A DNA stretch of 32,905 bases from NCBI GenBank assembly GCA_045125095.1, contig JBGVMW010000328.1, positions 1-32,905 of the forward strand. The letters run 5' to 3'. The stretch is from JBGVMW01 sp045125095. Its GTDB lineage: Bacteria; Bacillota; Clostridia; Lachnospirales; Lachnospiraceae. Made by a program: the position numbers and the translations under genes. Under the pieces are notes generated by a model that worked only from the letters and a program-made list of their open reading frames with translations, was not told where the DNA came from and searched no databases. Of the stretch, positions 22,546 to 30,393 are shown piece after piece; position 1 is the stretch's first letter, and each line of letters opens with the position of its first letter.

Positions 22546-24254
22546 TAAAATACATATACACTGTATGGTTCTAATACACCATCAAAGATTTTATCACTAA
22601 GCAAATCTTTTTTGCCTGCATATTCCGGCAGTTCTGCTTTCTTGCTCTGGTTGTGGAATACCAGTGTCAAATGGTCTTCGCCATATACGGATTCTGCTAC
22701 TAAAATATCATTGTCGTTATCTGTAACAATCCATCTCTGCTCACCTTTGGCTAAACATGGATGTGTTTTTCTAAGAGTGGTCAGTGTCTTGTACCACTGG
22801 AACATTTCTTTGTCCTGACGCGCTTCATCCCACAGCATACCTCGTCTGTTTTCCGGATCCCGACCGCCTGTCATGCCATATTCGTCTCCATAATAAATCA
22901 TTGGCATTCCCGGAGACAATAACTGCATTGCTGCTGCCATTTTTAACAATTCTTTTTTCTCTTTTGCCTGATGTAAAAATCTGGCTGTGTCATGGCTGTC
23001 AATCAGATTCCATAATACCGGATAGACACTGGTGTGTATACGACCACGTACTTTTTCCTGCGATTGCGCAAACTGTTCTGCATTCATATTGCGGTAGGCG
23101 AAATATCCTAACACGCTGTCATAAAAACGGTAATTCATCACACTGTCCCACATATCGCCCTGTAACTGTGGTTCTGCAAAATGCCAGATTTCTCCTATGA
23201 TTAATGCTTCCGGATTGATTGCTTTTACTTCTTTACGGAAACAACGCCACAATTCCGGTCCTATTTCATCTGCCACATCCAAACGCCAGCCGTCAATATG
23301 CACCTCACGCATCCAATAGCGTACAACCTCTAAAATATATTCCTGCACCTTTGGATTACGGCAGTTCAATTTAGGCATGCCACCATGGTAGGCAAAGGTT
23401 TCATACGTTGGTACCGTATCCCTTTCTGCTTTTAACGGAAATTCCTTAATATAATACCAATCCTTATACTCAGAATCTTCGCCCTTACGCTTCACATCCT
23501 CAAAAGCAAAAAATTTAGGAGACGTATGATTAAATACCGCATCTAATATGACACGCATCCCTCTTTCATGAGCCGCTTCTACAAGTTCACTCAAATCTTC
23601 CTTTGTACCAAATTCGGGATCTACGTGGAAATAATCAATCGTATCGTATTTGTGGTTACTGTCAGAACAAAAGATTGGTGTCATATAAATCACATCTACA
23701 CCCAACTCTTTGATATGGTCTATCTGCTTTAAAATACCTTTTAAATTTCCATAAAACTTATCCTTGTAATGAATGTTCTGCTTGTACCAGTCCTCTGTAT
23801 AATCAGAATCCTTGGCAAAACGGTCCGGAAATATCTGGTATACTACACTACCCGGCGCCCAATCCGGCACAACAAACATCTCTTCCTCCCGTTTTATCTG
23901 CGGACAGTCAAACATACAGTCGATATTTGCCAATGCGCCATAGTAAAAATTATCATTGCCATAGTACAGAATTTCTCCATCATTTCCTTGCAATTCAAAA
24001 TAATAACGGACACAAATCATACTTGCATGAATCACCACTTCATAGTAATCATAAATGCCATCACAGGCTACTTTTTTCATTTCTTCAGACTGTCTGCTGT
24101 CATATCTATGCACCGGAATGTATTTATCCTGAAAATGAAGCATTATCTTCTTCATGTCTCCTGCTTTTGTGCGGATTCGGACCATAAATTCATCTTTATC
24201 TACTGCATAACAATATTCTTTATCTGCAAAGTGTATCACTGCTGCTCTTTCCAT
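22545..24254 (-). CDS. GH13 alpha-amylase family enzyme (neopullulanase-like)
   Basis: A 569-residue cytoplasmic glycoside hydrolase without a signal peptide. An N-terminal beta domain (1-125) resembles CBM34 of the GH13_20 subfamily; the barrel begins near WAPGSVVYQIFPDRF (132-146). Catalytic residues are visible: nucleophile D326 in GWRLDVADE, acid/base E355 in IIGEIWH and D422 in NLIDSHDT. DAVFNH (238-243) and the GH13_20 fingerprint MPKLN (293-297) are present. It would hydrolyse imported maltodextrins, cyclodextrins or pullulan fragments. RBS AAGGAGG. It is transcribed divergently from an AraC regulator that probably controls it. Confidence 0.92.
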   Translation of the reverse strand: MERAAVIHFADKEYCYAVDKDEFMVRIRTKAGDMKKIMLHFQDKYIPVHRYDSRQSEEMKKVACDGIYDYYEVVIHASMICVRYYFELQGNDGEILYYGNDNFYYGALANIDCMFDCPQIKREEEMFVVPDWAPGSVVYQIFPDRFAKDSDYTEDWYKQNIHYKDKFYGNLKGILKQIDHIKELGVDVIYMTPIFCSDSNHKYDTIDYFHVDPEFGTKEDLSELVEAAHERGMRVILDAVFNHTSPKFFAFEDVKRKGEDSEYKDWYYIKEFPLKAERDTVPTYETFAYHGGMPKLNCRNPKVQEYILEVVRYWMREVHIDGWRLDVADEIGPELWRCFRKEVKAINPEALIIGEIWHFAEPQLQGDMWDSVMNYRFYDSVLGYFAYRNMNAEQFAQSQEKVRGRIHTSVYPVLWNLIDSHDTARFLHQAKEKKELLKMAAAMQLLSPGMPMIYYGDEYGMTGGRDPENRRGMLWDEARQDKEMFQWYKTLTTLRKTHPCLAKGEQRWIVTDNDNDILVAESVYGEDHLTLVFHNQSKKAELPEYAGKKDLLSDKIFDGVLEPYSVYVF

Positions 24255-24350
24255 AGTAAGCCTCCTTTTTGCCGTTTTCCGGTATTTAACTCTCTATCTT
24301 CTTTTCTCCACCTTCGTGGTGTCTGGTTCTTGTCTTTCACTGATATTTGC

Positions 24351-24359
24351 ATTTTATCA
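24351..24359 (-). promoter_or_regulatory. Possible extended -10 of the amylase gene
   Basis: Minus strand TGATAAAAT gives an extended -10 with no clear -35, as expected for an activator-dependent promoter. The 5' leader would be about 90 nt. Confidence 0.4.
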
Positions 24360-24420
24360 CATTCTAATTTTCAAATCTTGCATAAACAGACGCTTAACTT
24401 GTACTATTTCTATCTTTTTA

Positions 24421-24449
24421 TTGCCATTTGTGCCAGAATGGCGTATGCT
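24421..24449 (+). promoter_or_regulatory. Predicted promoter of the AraC regulator
   Basis: TTGCCA (24421-24426), 17-bp spacer, TATGCT (24444-24449). It gives a leader of about 30 nt ending in the GGGAGG ribosome site. Confidence 0.55.
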
Positions 24450-24484
24450 GTTAATAACTATGTATCCACAGCAGGGAGGTGCCT

Positions 24485-25333
24485 ATGAATCATCATTTAA
24501 AAGAGGATGTAATCCACGGAACCCAGGACTACCCGTTTGTCATTTATTCGGTGTACGACTCTCTCCGCCCATTTCATGTATCGTTACACTGGCATGACGA
24601 GGTGGAGGTCATTTATGTGGAGTGCGGTCATTTGAATCTGTCCATTAATGGGACATACTATCAGGCAAAGGCTGGCGATATTTTCTGGATTAATCCCAGA
24701 CAAATTCACCAGATGGGAACCATGGATTTGTCAACACGCTACTATGCTTTTTTATTTCATCCGAAAGCCATTTCGTTTCAGGCAGAGGATATGGTAGAGC
24801 ATGAGATCTTTGCACCTTTATGCGACGGTCGACTATTGTTAGAAAATCAGATTTCTTCGACTATTTATCAGGAAGTCTTATCTGCTATACGAAAAATTCT
24901 TCACTACAATAAAAAGAAGCCGGCACACTACCGGCTCAGTACAAAAATAGCTCTGCTCACGATTGTCCATGCGCTCCTTAGCACCGGCCATACGGAATTG
25001 CTGCCTGCTGACACGGCACTTGACCAGCAGAAGGCTATTTTGCAGTTTTTAAATACGCATTACAGTGATAAACTGTCATTAGAAATGTTAGCAAAGCAAT
25101 TTCATATGTCGGAAAAATATTTTTCAAGATATTTTAAAAATAACTTTCATGTTAATTTTACAGAATATTTAAACAGTCTTCGTATGGAGAAAGCGGCTGA
25201 TTTACTGTTAGAAACCAACTTAAATATTACGGAAATCGCCTTGCAGACCGGCTATCCGAACATCAGTTATTTTAATCGGACGTTTCATGCGGCGTTTGGT
25301 TGCTCGCCGAAGCAGTATCGCAATGGGCAGTAA
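24485..25333 (+). CDS. AraC-family transcription regulator
   Basis: A 282-residue regulator with an N-terminal cupin-like sensing domain (LHWHDEVEVIYVECGHLNL near 40, GDIFWINPRQIHQM near 71) and a C-terminal double HTH (about 185-282): LSLEMLAKQFHMSEKYFSRYFK, then NITEIALQTGYPNISYFNRTF and the closing FGCSPKQYR. Members of this type sense sugars and activate carbohydrate genes. It is divergent from the GH13 amylase with a 230-bp shared upstream region, the usual regulator-target layout. The ATG at 24485 has GGGAGG at the right distance; the GTG at 24479 overlaps that site. Confidence 0.93.
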   Translation: MNHHLKEDVIHGTQDYPFVIYSVYDSLRPFHVSLHWHDEVEVIYVECGHLNLSINGTYYQAKAGDIFWINPRQIHQMGTMDLSTRYYAFLFHPKAISFQAEDMVEHEIFAPLCDGRLLLENQISSTIYQEVLSAIRKILHYNKKKPAHYRLSTKIALLTIVHALLSTGHTELLPADTALDQQKAILQFLNTHYSDKLSLEMLAKQFHMSEKYFSRYFKNNFHVNFTEYLNSLRMEKAADLLLETNLNITEIALQTGYPNISYFNRTFHAAFGCSPKQYRNGQ

Positions 25334-25416
25334 TGCCCATTCGTACACTTATAAGCTCCGCTATCACAAGGCAATACCGACTATATTTTTCTGTTTTTTT
25401 CTACATTGTTATATAG

Positions 25417-25445
25417 TTGACACGATACCTACAAACACTTATCAT
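25417..25445 (+). promoter_or_regulatory. Predicted promoter of the Crp/Fnr gene
   Basis: TTGACA (25417-25422), 17-bp spacer, TATCAT (25440-25445), start near 25452. The leader is about 70 nt. Confidence 0.65.
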
Positions 25446-25520
25446 ATCATTATATAGAAACAACGGCATTTAGAAACGTATTTATCCGTCCGTGATTTGA
25501 CGTAGGCAAGGAGATGACAT

Positions 25521-26192
25521 ATGACAGAAATTAATGAAGCCCCTCTTTTTTACTCCATTTCACAGGAGGAATTAACAAAAATGCTAACCTGTTCTAAGGC
25601 AAGGGAGCGTAGCTACGAAGCCGGCGCATATATTTTTGAGCAGGGCAGCAAGCCTAAGAATCTATTCCTACTTTTAGAGGGACAAGTTCATATTGTAAAA
25701 GACTTTACCTCCGGTAAGCGTGATGTACTTTATCTGGTGGCAGAGGGAAATATTTTCGGGGAACTGTTTCTATTTAGCAGCATGGAACAGTACTGGTACG
25801 ATGCCATTGCAGTCACACCTGTAAAGACATTGGAACTTCCTTGGGATTTCTTCTACCATTTCTGTTCCAATGCCTGCCACCATCACCAGCAGCTAACCAG
25901 AAATATGTTAGAGATTTTATCGAAAAATAATTTTACTCTGACTAAAAAATTACACATTGTAAGCACCTCCTCCCTCCGGGAGCGCATTGCTATCTGGCTT
26001 ATCGATTCTGCCAATGAAAAAGATGTAGTACATCTAGCCATGAACCGGGAACAGTTAGCAGATTTTCTAGGCGTTACACGACCTTCTCTATCCAGAGAAT
26101 TGATGCGCATGCAGAACGATGGACTGATTGCGGTATCGAAAAAAGTGATTCAAATCCTTGACCGCGAGGCAATTGAAGGGTTGTATGGGTAA
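25521..26192 (+). CDS. Crp/Fnr-family transcription regulator
   Basis: A 223-residue regulator with a cyclic-nucleotide-binding fold domain (about 15-115: GAYIFEQGSKPKNLFLLLEGQVHIV, then NIFGELFLF) and a C-terminal winged helix (about 148-223) reading MNREQLADFLGVTRPSLSRELMRM. The cAMP-contacting RxS of true CRP is absent. Only three Cys are visible, one near residue 24 and two in HFCSNAC, so the four-Cys iron-sulphur site of FNR is not evident; the signal is unknown. RBS AAGGAG seven bases upstream. The next gene is grcA, whose promoter carries a palindrome that this protein may bind. Confidence 0.92.
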   Translation: MTEINEAPLFYSISQEELTKMLTCSKARERSYEAGAYIFEQGSKPKNLFLLLEGQVHIVKDFTSGKRDVLYLVAEGNIFGELFLFSSMEQYWYDAIAVTPVKTLELPWDFFYHFCSNACHHHQQLTRNMLEILSKNNFTLTKKLHIVSTSSLRERIAIWLIDSANEKDVVHLAMNREQLADFLGVTRPSLSRELMRMQNDGLIAVSKKVIQILDREAIEGLYG

Positions 26193-26213
26193 TGCAATAT
26201 TTTTTCATATTTC

Positions 26214-26255
26214 GTAACCTAGGTTACAGACTTTTTTCTTTAACGGGAATATACT
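26214..26255 (+). promoter_or_regulatory. grcA promoter with 14-bp palindrome at -41.5
   Basis: GTAACCTAGGTTAC (26214-26227) is a perfect palindrome. A -10-like TATACT at 26250-26255 puts the start at about 26262 and the palindrome centre at -41.5, the class II activator position for Crp/Fnr proteins. There is no -35 consensus, as expected for activation. The TAAC..GTTA arms recall PrfA/Flp-type boxes of Firmicute Crp/Fnr regulators. Confidence 0.6.
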
Positions 26256-26311
26256 ATAACCAGAAACAAGTTAATAAATAGATGTTTGAATAAAGAAAGG
26301 AGTCGATAACT

Positions 26312-26551
26312 ATGGCAAGTAATAATCAGGTAGATAACTTAGTAAATCTTTTAGATGGATACACAGAAAAAGGTGGTCATCATTTGAATGTAAATGTGTT
26401 AAACCGTGACGTGTTAAGGGATGCACAGGAGCATCCGGAAAATTATCCACAGCTTACCATCCGTGTATCCGGGTACGCAGTAAATTTCGTAAAGCTAACT
26501 CCAGAGCAGCAGGCAGATGTTATTTCTCGTACATTTCATGAAGGTGTGTAA
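26312..26551 (+). CDS. grcA: Autonomous glycyl radical cofactor (GrcA-like)
   Basis: A 79-residue protein matching the C-terminal glycyl-radical segment of pyruvate formate-lyase: HHLNVNVLNRDVLRDAQEHP, then QLTIRVSGYAVNF with radical Gly54, and QQADVISRTFHEG. In E. coli the 127-residue GrcA/YfiD replaces the damaged radical domain of oxygen-cleaved PFL. This version is shorter, lacking most of the N-terminal region. It has its own AAAGGAG site and promoter, so it is not a PFL fragment; PFL itself is not in the window. It lies downstream of a Crp/Fnr gene, the regulator type that controls yfiD in E. coli. Confidence 0.85.
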   Translation: MASNNQVDNLVNLLDGYTEKGGHHLNVNVLNRDVLRDAQEHPENYPQLTIRVSGYAVNFVKLTPEQQADVISRTFHEGV

Positions 26552-26589
26552 AAAAGCGTGCAGCTTCCTTTCAAATATGTGCGCATCAC

Positions 26590-26613
26590 TTTTTATATAC
26601 TAGTATATAAAAA
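26590..26613. repeat. 24-bp perfect AT palindrome
   Basis: TTTTTATATACT followed by its exact complement AGTATATAAAAA, directly after grcA. It could be a terminator for grcA. Confidence 0.4.
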
Positions 26614-26633
26614 TCACCTTTTTGTATAGTACA

Positions 26634-26730
26634 AAGGCAGTTTCCAAAATGATAGTGTTCTCCTACAGAAGACATGGTAATTAACCACCATCTGCTTTAG
26701 AAGAATCTATCTAAATGTGGAAACTGCCTT
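26634..26730. terminator. Long imperfect hairpin between the convergent grcA and GTPase genes
   Basis: AAGGCAGTTTCCA (26634-26646) pairs perfectly with TGGAAACTGCCTT (26718-26730). The 71-base interior continues as an imperfect palindrome (GATAG/CTATC, ATGGT/ACCAT). A T-run follows on the plus side (TTATTTTTGTT). It separates convergent genes and probably terminates both; a mobile-hairpin origin is possible. Confidence 0.55.
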
Positions 26731-26739
26731 ATTTTTGTT

Positions 26740-29400
26740 CTATTCTTCCGTGCGTACCTTTTCTAGCAATGCCGCCATATCCTCTGAGAGAGCTTCTCCT
26801 AAACAGTTGGTGCTACGTGTTGGTTTATCCGTGTAATCTCTACGAATCTCCTGATTAACCATCTGTATTTCTTCGTATAAACCACGGGCAGACATACGCT
26901 TTGCGCCTTCTCCCCAGATAATCATCTGCTCCAAACCATCAGAAGTAGCTACTGTCACATCATATTTGCGCCCAATTTCATGAACGGTCTTCTCTATATA
27001 CTGATCTGCTGTTTCTGCTTCCTTTGTATATACTACATGAATATTGTGATACTTCTGAATTTCCCCCTGCTGTCCTTCCACTTTATAGGCATCAAATACC
27101 AGAATGACCTGAATGTTACGATATCCCTGATAGTTGCACAGAACATCCATCAGTTTCTGTCTGGCGGCCCCTAAATGCACCGCTGCTAATTCCTTTAGTT
27201 CTTCCCATGAAAAAATAATATTATAGCCATCCACCAGCAAATATTTATCCATAGGTTCCGGTATTTCATAGGTTGCATGATGTGTTTCACTCTTGACTGG
27301 TTTTGTCTGCTCGCGAAATGCTGTATATTTTTGTTTTACCGCTCCATAGGTTCTGGTAAATATCTCCTCTAATTCCTTATCCATCTGTATAGAAGACTGA
27401 CTTTGTGCTGTCTGGCGTTTCTGTACCACTAACTCCGGTTCCACCTTTTGGGGAATCCTCGGTTGCCATGCACGTTCTATATGCATATACTCATACACCT
27501 TATCCCAATTTACCACAAATCCTGCCCCATGAGCACAGAAAACAGAACCTGTCGGATTCGCCGTGTCTGTTTCTGCATCATAATGCATTTTCTCAATCAT
27601 TTCCTCTGCATTGTGACATGGCTCATAGCCTTTTACGCTACAGAATAAGCGACCTTCTCCTCTGGTATAAGCCAACACTTCCCTCTGGTAATCCCGCATG
27701 GTAACCACAGGTGCGCTGCCGATTAGTACGGACATATCGCCTTCTGTTATCGGTGTTTCAAAGGTACCATACATTTTCTGAACGTCAGACATAGCACGCC
27801 CTATGTTTTCTGTTGGTACCTCTAACCGAAATTCATACACAGGCTCTAACAGAACGCATTTCGTATTCTTCAACCCATGGCGCACCGCACGATATGTCGC
27901 CTGCCTAAAATCGCCGCCTTCTGTATGTTTCTGGTGCGCACGACCTGCAATCAACGTAATCTGCACATCTGTCAATTCTGCTCCCGTCAACACTCCTCTA
28001 TGAATCTTTTCCTCCAGATGTGTCAGCACCAGCCTCTGCCAGTTTCTATCTAACATATCCTCACTGCAGTCACTACACACCTGCACACCGCTTCCCGGTT
28101 CTCCCGGTTCTAACAGCAAATGCACCTCTGCATAATGCCTAAGTGGTTCAAAATGCCCAACACCTTCCACAGGCTCCTCAATGGTCTCTTTGTAAACAAT
28201 ACTGCCGGAACCAAATGTAACGTCTATTCCAAATCGTTCCTGAATCAGTCCTTTTATTATCTCTATCTGCACTTCGCCCATAACCTGTGCCTGTATTTCA
28301 TTGGTTTCCTCATCCCACACGATATGAAGCTGTGGTTCTTCTTCCTCTAATGCACTTAACTTTACAAATGTGCTATGTACATCACAGTCATCCGGCAATT
28401 GAATCTGGTACGTCAATACAGGCTCTAGTACAGGTTTATCGGCTTCCACTTCTGCCCCCAAACCCTGACCAACATATGTCCCTGCCAATCCGGTAACGGC
28501 ACAAACGGCACCTGCAAATGCTTCTGATGCCATCTCATACTGACCACCGGAATATATCCGTATCTGGTCTGCCTTCTCTCCTTCTTTTCCCTGACTTCCC
28601 AATACCATTTTCACCTTTAGGCAGCCACCGGTAACCTTTAACCAGGTTAAACGATTGCCCTGGCTATCCCTTGAAATTTTAAATACTCTTGCTCCAAACT
28701 CCTGTGGATATTCTCTATATTGGGTATATATCTTAATTCCCTCCAAAAATTCTTCTACACCCTCTATCTTCAATGCGGAACCGAAATAACAAGGAAATAG
28801 CTTTCTATTTTGAATGAGCCGGGTGATTTCTTTTGGTTCTATCTCACCTGTCTCTAAATACTGTTCCATTACGGCTTCTTCACACATGGCAATATTTTCA
28901 TAAAACAAATCTGATTCTGACTGCTCATTGAAATCTATACAATGCTCATCCAGGCGCTGTTCCAGTTCCTTCATAAGCCTGTTCTTGTCGGTGCCTGCCT
29001 GATCCATCTTATTGACAAACAAAAACACTGGTATCTGATAGCGTTTTAACAGCTTCCACAATGTAATCACATGCCCTTGCACGCCATCCATGCCATTGAT
29101 AATTAATACGCCATAATCTAATATCTGCAAGGTACGTTCCATTTCCGCTGAAAAATCCACATGTCCCGGTGTATCCATGAGTGTCATCTTCCGATCGCCT
29201 AATTGAAATTCTGCCTGCTTCGAAAAAATGGTAATTCCTCTTGCTTTTTCCATATCGAAGGTATCTAAAAATGTATTCTTATGATCCACACGCCCCAGGT
29301 TTCTAATACTGCCTGTCAGATACAATATACTTTCTGCTAATGTCGTTTTTCCAGCGTCTACATGTGCCAGTACTCCAATTACTAATTTATCTGCTTTCAT
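26740..29400 (-). CDS. Tet(M)-like translation GTPase fused to a Rae1/YacP endoribonuclease
   Basis: An 886-residue fusion. Residues 1-645 form an EF-G/Tet(M)-like GTPase: G1 AHVDAGKTT (12-20), G2 RGIT (54-57), G3 DTPGHVD (76-82), G4 NKMD (130-133), G5 GSAL (207-210), then domains II-V. After a linker of about 70 residues, 717-886 is a NYN nuclease almost identical in layout and length (170 residues) to Bacillus Rae1/YacP: LLVDGYN (D724), LVFDAYKVEG (D770), KEAETADQYIEK (E796, D799) and VATSDGLEQ (D821). All acidic residues are kept. Rae1 cuts mRNA in the ribosomal A site; Tet(M) GTPases enter the same site. The combination suggests a GTPase that delivers a nuclease to stalled ribosomes. A tetracycline resistance role is not implied. 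Start ATG 29400, site AGGA. Confidence 0.9.
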   Translation of the reverse strand: MKADKLVIGVLAHVDAGKTTLAESILYLTGSIRNLGRVDHKNTFLDTFDMEKARGITIFSKQAEFQLGDRKMTLMDTPGHVDFSAEMERTLQILDYGVLIINGMDGVQGHVITLWKLLKRYQIPVFLFVNKMDQAGTDKNRLMKELEQRLDEHCIDFNEQSESDLFYENIAMCEEAVMEQYLETGEIEPKEITRLIQNRKLFPCYFGSALKIEGVEEFLEGIKIYTQYREYPQEFGARVFKISRDSQGNRLTWLKVTGGCLKVKMVLGSQGKEGEKADQIRIYSGGQYEMASEAFAGAVCAVTGLAGTYVGQGLGAEVEADKPVLEPVLTYQIQLPDDCDVHSTFVKLSALEEEEPQLHIVWDEETNEIQAQVMGEVQIEIIKGLIQERFGIDVTFGSGSIVYKETIEEPVEGVGHFEPLRHYAEVHLLLEPGEPGSGVQVCSDCSEDMLDRNWQRLVLTHLEEKIHRGVLTGAELTDVQITLIAGRAHQKHTEGGDFRQATYRAVRHGLKNTKCVLLEPVYEFRLEVPTENIGRAMSDVQKMYGTFETPITEGDMSVLIGSAPVVTMRDYQREVLAYTRGEGRLFCSVKGYEPCHNAEEMIEKMHYDAETDTANPTGSVFCAHGAGFVVNWDKVYEYMHIERAWQPRIPQKVEPELVVQKRQTAQSQSSIQMDKELEEIFTRTYGAVKQKYTAFREQTKPVKSETHHATYEIPEPMDKYLLVDGYNIIFSWEELKELAAVHLGAARQKLMDVLCNYQGYRNIQVILVFDAYKVEGQQGEIQKYHNIHVVYTKEAETADQYIEKTVHEIGRKYDVTVATSDGLEQMIIWGEGAKRMSARGLYEEIQMVNQEIRRDYTDKPTRSTNCLGEALSEDMAALLEKVRTEE

Positions 29401-29459
29401 ATTTTCATTCCTATCATAACTTCTCTATTATGAATGGTATACATCCATTCTTCCGTACT

Positions 29460-29468
29460 ATTATAGCA
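29460..29468 (-). promoter_or_regulatory. Extended -10 promoter of the GTPase-nuclease gene
   Basis: Minus strand TGCTATAAT is an extended -10 with no clear -35. Transcription would start near 29453. The 53-nt leader begins with a GAATGG/CCATTC stem (29432-29437/29445-29450). Confidence 0.6.
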
Positions 29469-29496
29469 CACTCACTCTTATATTTCTACGCACAAC

Positions 29497-29540
29497 GAAC
29501 GACCGCCATACCAAACTTATTTCTGATACAACGGTCGTTC
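29497..29540. repeat. Inverted repeat upstream of the GTPase promoter
   Basis: GAACGACCG (29497-29505) and CGGTCGTTC (29532-29540) are a perfect 9-bp inverted repeat with a 26-base loop. It may end the leftward transcript from 30160 or act as an operator. Confidence 0.45.
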
Positions 29541-30302
29541 TAATACACTTCTTTATTCAATTTATTCTTCTCTTTCCTCAATTCTTCACTGATATTGGTT
29601 GTTTTTATATTATCAGCTTCATTGATAAACTTTGTTTTCTTTTCGTTTTTTATTCCCTGCTCGTAAGCGATTCCGTATCGATTCTCTTACTTAGAAAGTT
29701 ATTACATGTTCTGTATAAATAATACTAAGCTTCTTATATTTGTAAACGGTTACTAAATATAATCAAAATATGGTAAATATAGTTTCCTTATATCTCTGCA
29801 TCCCTTCGGTTTATAACCTTTCATCAGAAATAATCCGGTTATATATATACTATATTTTTCCTTCCTTTGTTTCTTTACACAAATTCGGAATCTTCGCATT
29901 ACCCTTGTGGTACTTGTTCAATATGAATGATAGCTATTGTATACCTAATATCCCTTTCTGCTCTTATTATGCAGATATCTGATTATTCAATGATTAAGGT
30001 CTTTCTTGCCGGGAATTGCTATTCATTACCACTCTCATATTGATGATTGTTTGCTTACTGTCCCAATGGAATCACCTCCATCTACAACCTTTCTTTTTTT
30101 CTATCTCAAATAGGGGTTATTTTTCATTTAAGATTCTAGGTTGTTTTTCTGTTTGTTTATGTAACTATATTAACACACAGTTTTTTCTTTGTCAATACTT
30201 TTATCTAATTATTTTATACTTCTTTTTTTCTTTTTCTGCATTTCCATTTTACGCTTTATTATTGTGTGCGCTTTTTACAAAGTTCAATATTTTTGTATGA
30301 AC
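29541..30302. other. AT-rich region with no assignable gene
   Basis: About 760 bases without a convincing gene. The minus strand is purine-rich. It carries a minus-strand frame of 48 codons (29753-29899) for a lysine/arginine-rich peptide beginning MRRFRICVKKQRK, with only a poor ribosome site. A further minus-strand open stretch without ATG (about 29545-29690) encodes TKFINEADNIKTTNISEEL. A sequence like an optimal ribosome site (GGAGGTGATTCC, about 30070-30081) is followed by no lasting frame. A consensus-like promoter at 30167-30195 reads leftward into this region. It may be a decayed gene or a non-coding RNA. Confidence 0.4.
30167..30195 (-). promoter_or_regulatory. Orphan consensus promoter reading leftward
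   Basis: Minus strand TTGACA (30190-30195), 17-bp spacer, TAATAT (30167-30172). Transcription from about 30160 would cross 600 bases with no recognisable gene. Confidence 0.6.
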
Positions 30303-30376
30303 AGTTGTGGCATGCTAGTCTTGCAATCCACAACTACTGAAACGAATCATGTAGAATCTTTTTCTGCATGATTCGT
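30303..30376. repeat. Two adjacent hairpins
   Basis: AGTTGTGG/CCACAACT (30303-30310/30328-30335) and ACGAATCATG/CATGATTCGT (30342-30351/30367-30376) are perfect inverted repeats with 15-17-base loops, just before the terminator palindrome at 30394-30476. They may be part of the same structured block. Confidence 0.5.
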
Positions 30377-30393
30377 GTTGTTATTTACTTGTT

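Noticed and set aside
23769..24488. 239-codon plus-strand frame opposite the amylase gene
   Set aside because: Shadow of the GH13 gene; Cys/His/Phe-rich composition without any motif and no ribosome site.
26740..29400. Calling the GTPase a tetracycline resistance gene
   Set aside because: Similarity to Tet(M) is at family level only; the C-terminal nuclease and the chromosomal setting do not support a resistance role.
29753..29899. 48-codon minus-strand frame as a real small gene
   Set aside because: Poor ribosome site (AAGGG two bases from ATG), AT-rich composition and no recognisable family; kept only as a possibility.
30040..30081. Holin-like type I toxin after the GGAGGTGATTCC site (minus strand)
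   Set aside because: Frames after the site stop within about 11-25 codons and none encodes a hydrophobic helix.
30016..30300. 94-codon hydrophobic plus-strand frame
   Set aside because: Composition is explained by T-rich DNA (Phe/Leu/Cys runs), with no ribosome site; it is antisense to the orphan promoter.
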